Shown: positions 60,856 to 64,000 of the stretch, one piece after another
Layout of the letters: each line of letters begins with the position of its first letter
How positions within the stretch are numbered: position 1 is the stretch's first letter
Program-made: the position numbers and the translations under genes
Source of the DNA: Lactuca virosa
Taxonomy: Eukaryota > Streptophyta > Magnoliopsida > Asterales > Asteraceae
Reading direction: 5' to 3'
DNA length: 64,000 nucleotides
Assembly: GCA_928212115.1 (NCBI GenBank)
Contig: CAKMRJ010005523.1
Location: 250,663,152 to 250,727,151 of the forward strand
Notes under the pieces: generated by a model
The model's database searches: none
What the model was told of the DNA's origin: nothing
The model's input: the letters and a program-made list of their open reading frames with translations, nothing else

Positions 60856-62633
60856 TGTAACATCCCAAAAATTATAATGTAAACATTTCATTTTTATTTC
60901 AACACATAAACACCATTTACTCTTATCAACCATTCAAAAGTATATGTCAGAGTAAAAATAGTTATCATAATACAATCCCAGAATCATAAAGTGCAGAAAC
61001 ATGGGTGGATGCACTGCGATCAAGCCGGACCCTTCCCTTTCGAACTGGAGGTACCTAAAACCACAACCATAAAACGGTAAGCACAAAGCTTAGCGAGTTC
61101 CCCAAAATACCACATACCATACATATCCTTGGGCCTATCCCTCACATTGGGCCCAACCCATAATAATGGGCCTAACCCTTCCTAACCAATGGGCCCAACC
61201 CAACATATAAATGGGCCAAGCCTGTCATACCATGGGCCTAGCCCAACATACAATGCAAGAGTCACAAAGATAGCTAGCATATAACATATCCTAGTGGGCC
61301 AACATTAGTGCCTTCGACTTACGGGTACAATGATGAGACTCACCTCAATCTAGAGATAACCGAATCACATGCGTTGCTGCTATCGGGCTCCTCACACTGA
61401 ACACATCCAAATTATCCTTAATCAATAATTAAGATAATTTCCCATAATCCAAGGTCCGATTCATATTCAATCGTACCAATGGGTAAAAGACTATTTTACC
61501 CTTCCTATACTTAGCCCAAAAAAGTAAGGCCCAAACCTAAAATGACTCAAGGCCCAAAATTGGACCAAGAGCTATTCAGGTGCGTACACCCAACGTACCA
61601 ACCTGGTACGCCCAACGTACGATGCTGAAGCCCAAAATCAACTCCAAACCTCTTAATTCCTTAAGACAACATGTATAACTTCCAGATTTGATTAATATGA
61701 AACGTCCTAATCCATAAATTTTCCGACTTTATGACTTTGCATGGCTTAATGGTGTCCAAACCAAATCCCTAAATCTCTAACTACATCAAAAAACCACCAT
61801 ATCATGCATGGAAGGATTATACTCATCAAGATCAGATTTTTATAGCTTAATGACCTCAAAAATGACTAAAAATAGGCTCAAAGGTTCTGGAGTAACTTCT
61901 ACTCACAAGATCCAAACCATGGGACCAAAACATGCTCATATCATGACCTAAGGCTATATCTACATCAAATAACCATAAAGTTTGAATCTTTATACCTCCG
62001 AAAGATAGATCAAGGTGAACAAGGCTTGGATCTAGAAGCTCCAAGACAACCAACACTTCTCCAATGAGTTATTCTTCTTCCAAATTCACCAAAAACCTAG
62101 CAAAATCACTCAGAGGTTCAATAATCTTTCAAATGGAGCTAGGGTTTCGAGGAAACAACTTAAGAGGGTGGAGGCTGAAAGTAAGGAGAGTTGGAAATAG
62201 GTTAAGGCCTTTAAATAGGGTCCAAGACCCAAAATTAGGGTTTGAGTCTGGTTCGCATACGTCCAGTGTACTCCTGGTACTCCCAACATACCAGGTTGTC
62301 CTCCGCGATCAATCCTACCTAGTACGCCCAACGTACGCCTTGTACGCCCAACATACTCGGGTTAACCCAAAATTTTCATAACTTCTAACCGTCACAACTT
62401 TCGCGTCCCTAATCCGTTTTCGGCGTTCTTTATATGCTCGAAAAGGTAATGAGAAACCCTACAATATCATGTAATCTCCTTCAACTTAAAATCATCTGAA
62501 CTTAAATCCTAAATTCAATAAAAGGTATGAAGCATCACTTTTACCATTATACCCTTGAAGTCCGGGACCCTAACTTGATCCATTAATGTCTATAAACACT
62601 CGAATAAGAAGCTTCTCGAAACTAGATGTTACA
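60856..62633 (-). repeat. 5' LTR (1778 bp) of the gypsy element
   Basis: Bounded by tgtaacatccc at 60856 and ctagatgttaca at 62633. Contains gtacgcccaacgtac-type words repeated at about 61597-61622 and 62318-62350, and gggcccaaccca words near 61140-61210. It shares the ggtacctaaaacc...aagcttagcgag block with the LTR at 51730. Confidence 0.85.
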
Positions 62634-64000
62634 TGCATGTTCCTTGTTTGGTTGTGGCTTTAGATTGGGATCACCTATATTGACTGTCTATCTCACTTAT
62701 GATTATATATAGCTATGCATTCATTGGTGATTTACTAGTGGCATAATGTACTATATGAGACCCTGTATGCGGTAGTGGACTATTAGACAGGTAGACTAGT
62801 GTAGATGGTTTCATGTGTTAGTGGTGGTTGTCGAGGCCAACAAAATAAATACCATAAATATTACACACTAAAATAGTGTACAGTGGTAAAGGGATCGTAT
62901 CCACGGAGATTGGCTCAATTTAAATCTCTATGTAAATCACTCGTTCAAGTACTTGTAAAACAAAAGTAAAAGTAAAACAGGGGGGTTTAATTCTTTTTGA
63001 TTGTTTGACAAAATTAAAACTAGCTAGAATGTAAATATGACAAGTAAACAAGTAAAAGTTTTGATTGAATTCAATGAAGTAAAATTGGTTGATTTTGGGA
63101 TATACCACATGGATGACATGGTTGACTTATCATTAGACTAAATATAATAACACTTGTGAATTGATTTAACTTGGCTATAGCAATTCATAAGCACAAATTA
63201 CCTCAACTCTTTTTAGATATTAAAATGATTAGAGAAGCTCTAACACACCCCCTTAATTAAAGTCACAAAATCAATGAAGCATATAATCTTGTGAAAATCA
63301 ATTAGCTTTGAGTTCTAAGAGTCACCAAATCCATAAGATAATCAAATGCTTACATTATCATTATGGAGGAAACATTCCCATGGTTTAAATGAAATGAAAA
63401 CAAAAATATAAACCATTTGTTGCTTACCAACCTCAAAGTCCATTACTTAACCAAGAAATTGATCAACAAAAATATATGTTCACTCATCCAAGCTCATGAT
63501 CAAAGATAAACAAACATAACAAGAAGTTTAACTAGAGAACATTTCCATAAACTTCAAACACAAGGTAATAATAGTCTTCAAAACAACCAATCATCCATGG
63601 GATTAAACCCTAATCAACCAAGTGAAAATCTAGCCAAGCATGGCCAAAATAAAGGAAATATAAGAAAGTTTAGTGGTACCAAACATTGTTCTAGTTGCAA
63701 GATGGAAAGAAAATAACACCAATCTTCAATTCTTCAACTTCTTCTCCAATGTTCTTGAGAGCCAAATGAGAGGTTTTCTTCAAGAAGTGATAATAAAAAA
63801 TGCCCCAAAACTCCAGCAAATAAGGCTCATTTCCGGATTCAAAAAGTTGCACAAGAGCTACCCACCAACTTTCCACAAGTAGAGTCAACAAGTCAAAACC
63901 CAGGATCAATTTAGCACAATTCACGCGGACCGTGTATGGGTCCACGCGGACCGCGTGGGTCTCGCTGATTGTGGGACTTGGGCCATTTAAAATACAATCT
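62634..64000. other. LTR fragment followed by an unclassified retroelement-like stretch
   Basis: 62638-62657 is another copy of the 20-nt motif, and the next about 190 bp resemble the solo LTR around 57490-57580, so this is a fragment of that family into which the gypsy element inserted. From about 62845 a different sequence starts (tgtcgaggccaacaaaataa, then aaagggatcgtatccacggag), a pattern common in plant LTR elements; it runs to the window end, where cacgcggaccgcgtg words recur (63922-63956). No coding region supported. Confidence 0.5.

Larger units (their letters stand above)
58606..62633 (-). mobile_element. Gypsy-type element, 5' half only
   Basis: On the minus strand: 5' LTR (62633 to 60856), primer site (60852 to 60841), 0.9-kb leader, gag (59933 to 58768), then 160 bp of unrecognised DNA ending at the solo LTR insertion. 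Pol and 3' LTR are not found. tgcat (62634-62638) would be the target duplication at the 5' side. Confidence 0.78.

Noticed and set aside
62881..62912. Possible tRNA-like aaagggatcgtatccacgg
   Set aside because: No complete cloverleaf or paired acceptor stem could be built; the words are common in retroelement sequence.

Overview
The window is plant nuclear DNA. It has spliced genes with GT-AG introns, a plant-type Dicer (DCL2), plant LTR retrotransposons primed by initiator tRNA-Met, MITEs and Helitrons. The style of the LTRs and the dense nesting suggest an Asteraceae genome such as Lactuca; this is inference from recollection of such LTRs, with no search run.

Layout. Positions 1-13 kb are a nest of retrotransposons: a minus-strand Ty3/gypsy-type element with 3.4-kb LTRs and only a gag gene, sitting in an older plus-strand gypsy LTR, which itself abuts a copia-type element that again carries only gag. 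Positions 14.0-30.9 kb are one complete 22-exon DCL2 gene (1397 residues, all reading frames joining). Its 53-nt first exon is separated from the second by a 9.2-kb intron holding a copia element inserted in another copia element, a TRIM and a MITE with an 82-bp perfect palindrome. Positions 31-34 kb hold a Helitron and a dead copia remnant. A 12-exon short-chain dehydrogenase lies on the minus strand at 34.6-37.1 kb, a two-exon mitochondrial acyl carrier protein at 40.2-41.6 kb, and a four-exon membrane-anchored metallophosphoesterase at 45.4-48.5 kb. From 48.7 kb to the end the sequence is again repeats: Helitrons, a MITE, two related LTRs in opposite orientation (one a solo LTR with perfect 5-bp target duplication), a decayed gypsy element with its gag, PBS and 5' LTR, and a further unclassified repeat.

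The four cellular genes are not functionally linked. DCL2 makes 22-nt siRNAs from long dsRNA, the acyl carrier protein serves mitochondrial fatty acid and lipoate synthesis, the SDR is a probable membrane-associated oxidoreductase, and the phosphoesterase is of unknown substrate. The most noteworthy points are the recovery of the distant DCL2 first exon, the two gag-only elements of different superfamilies, and a 20-nt motif that recurs in the sense orientation in several gypsy-type elements.
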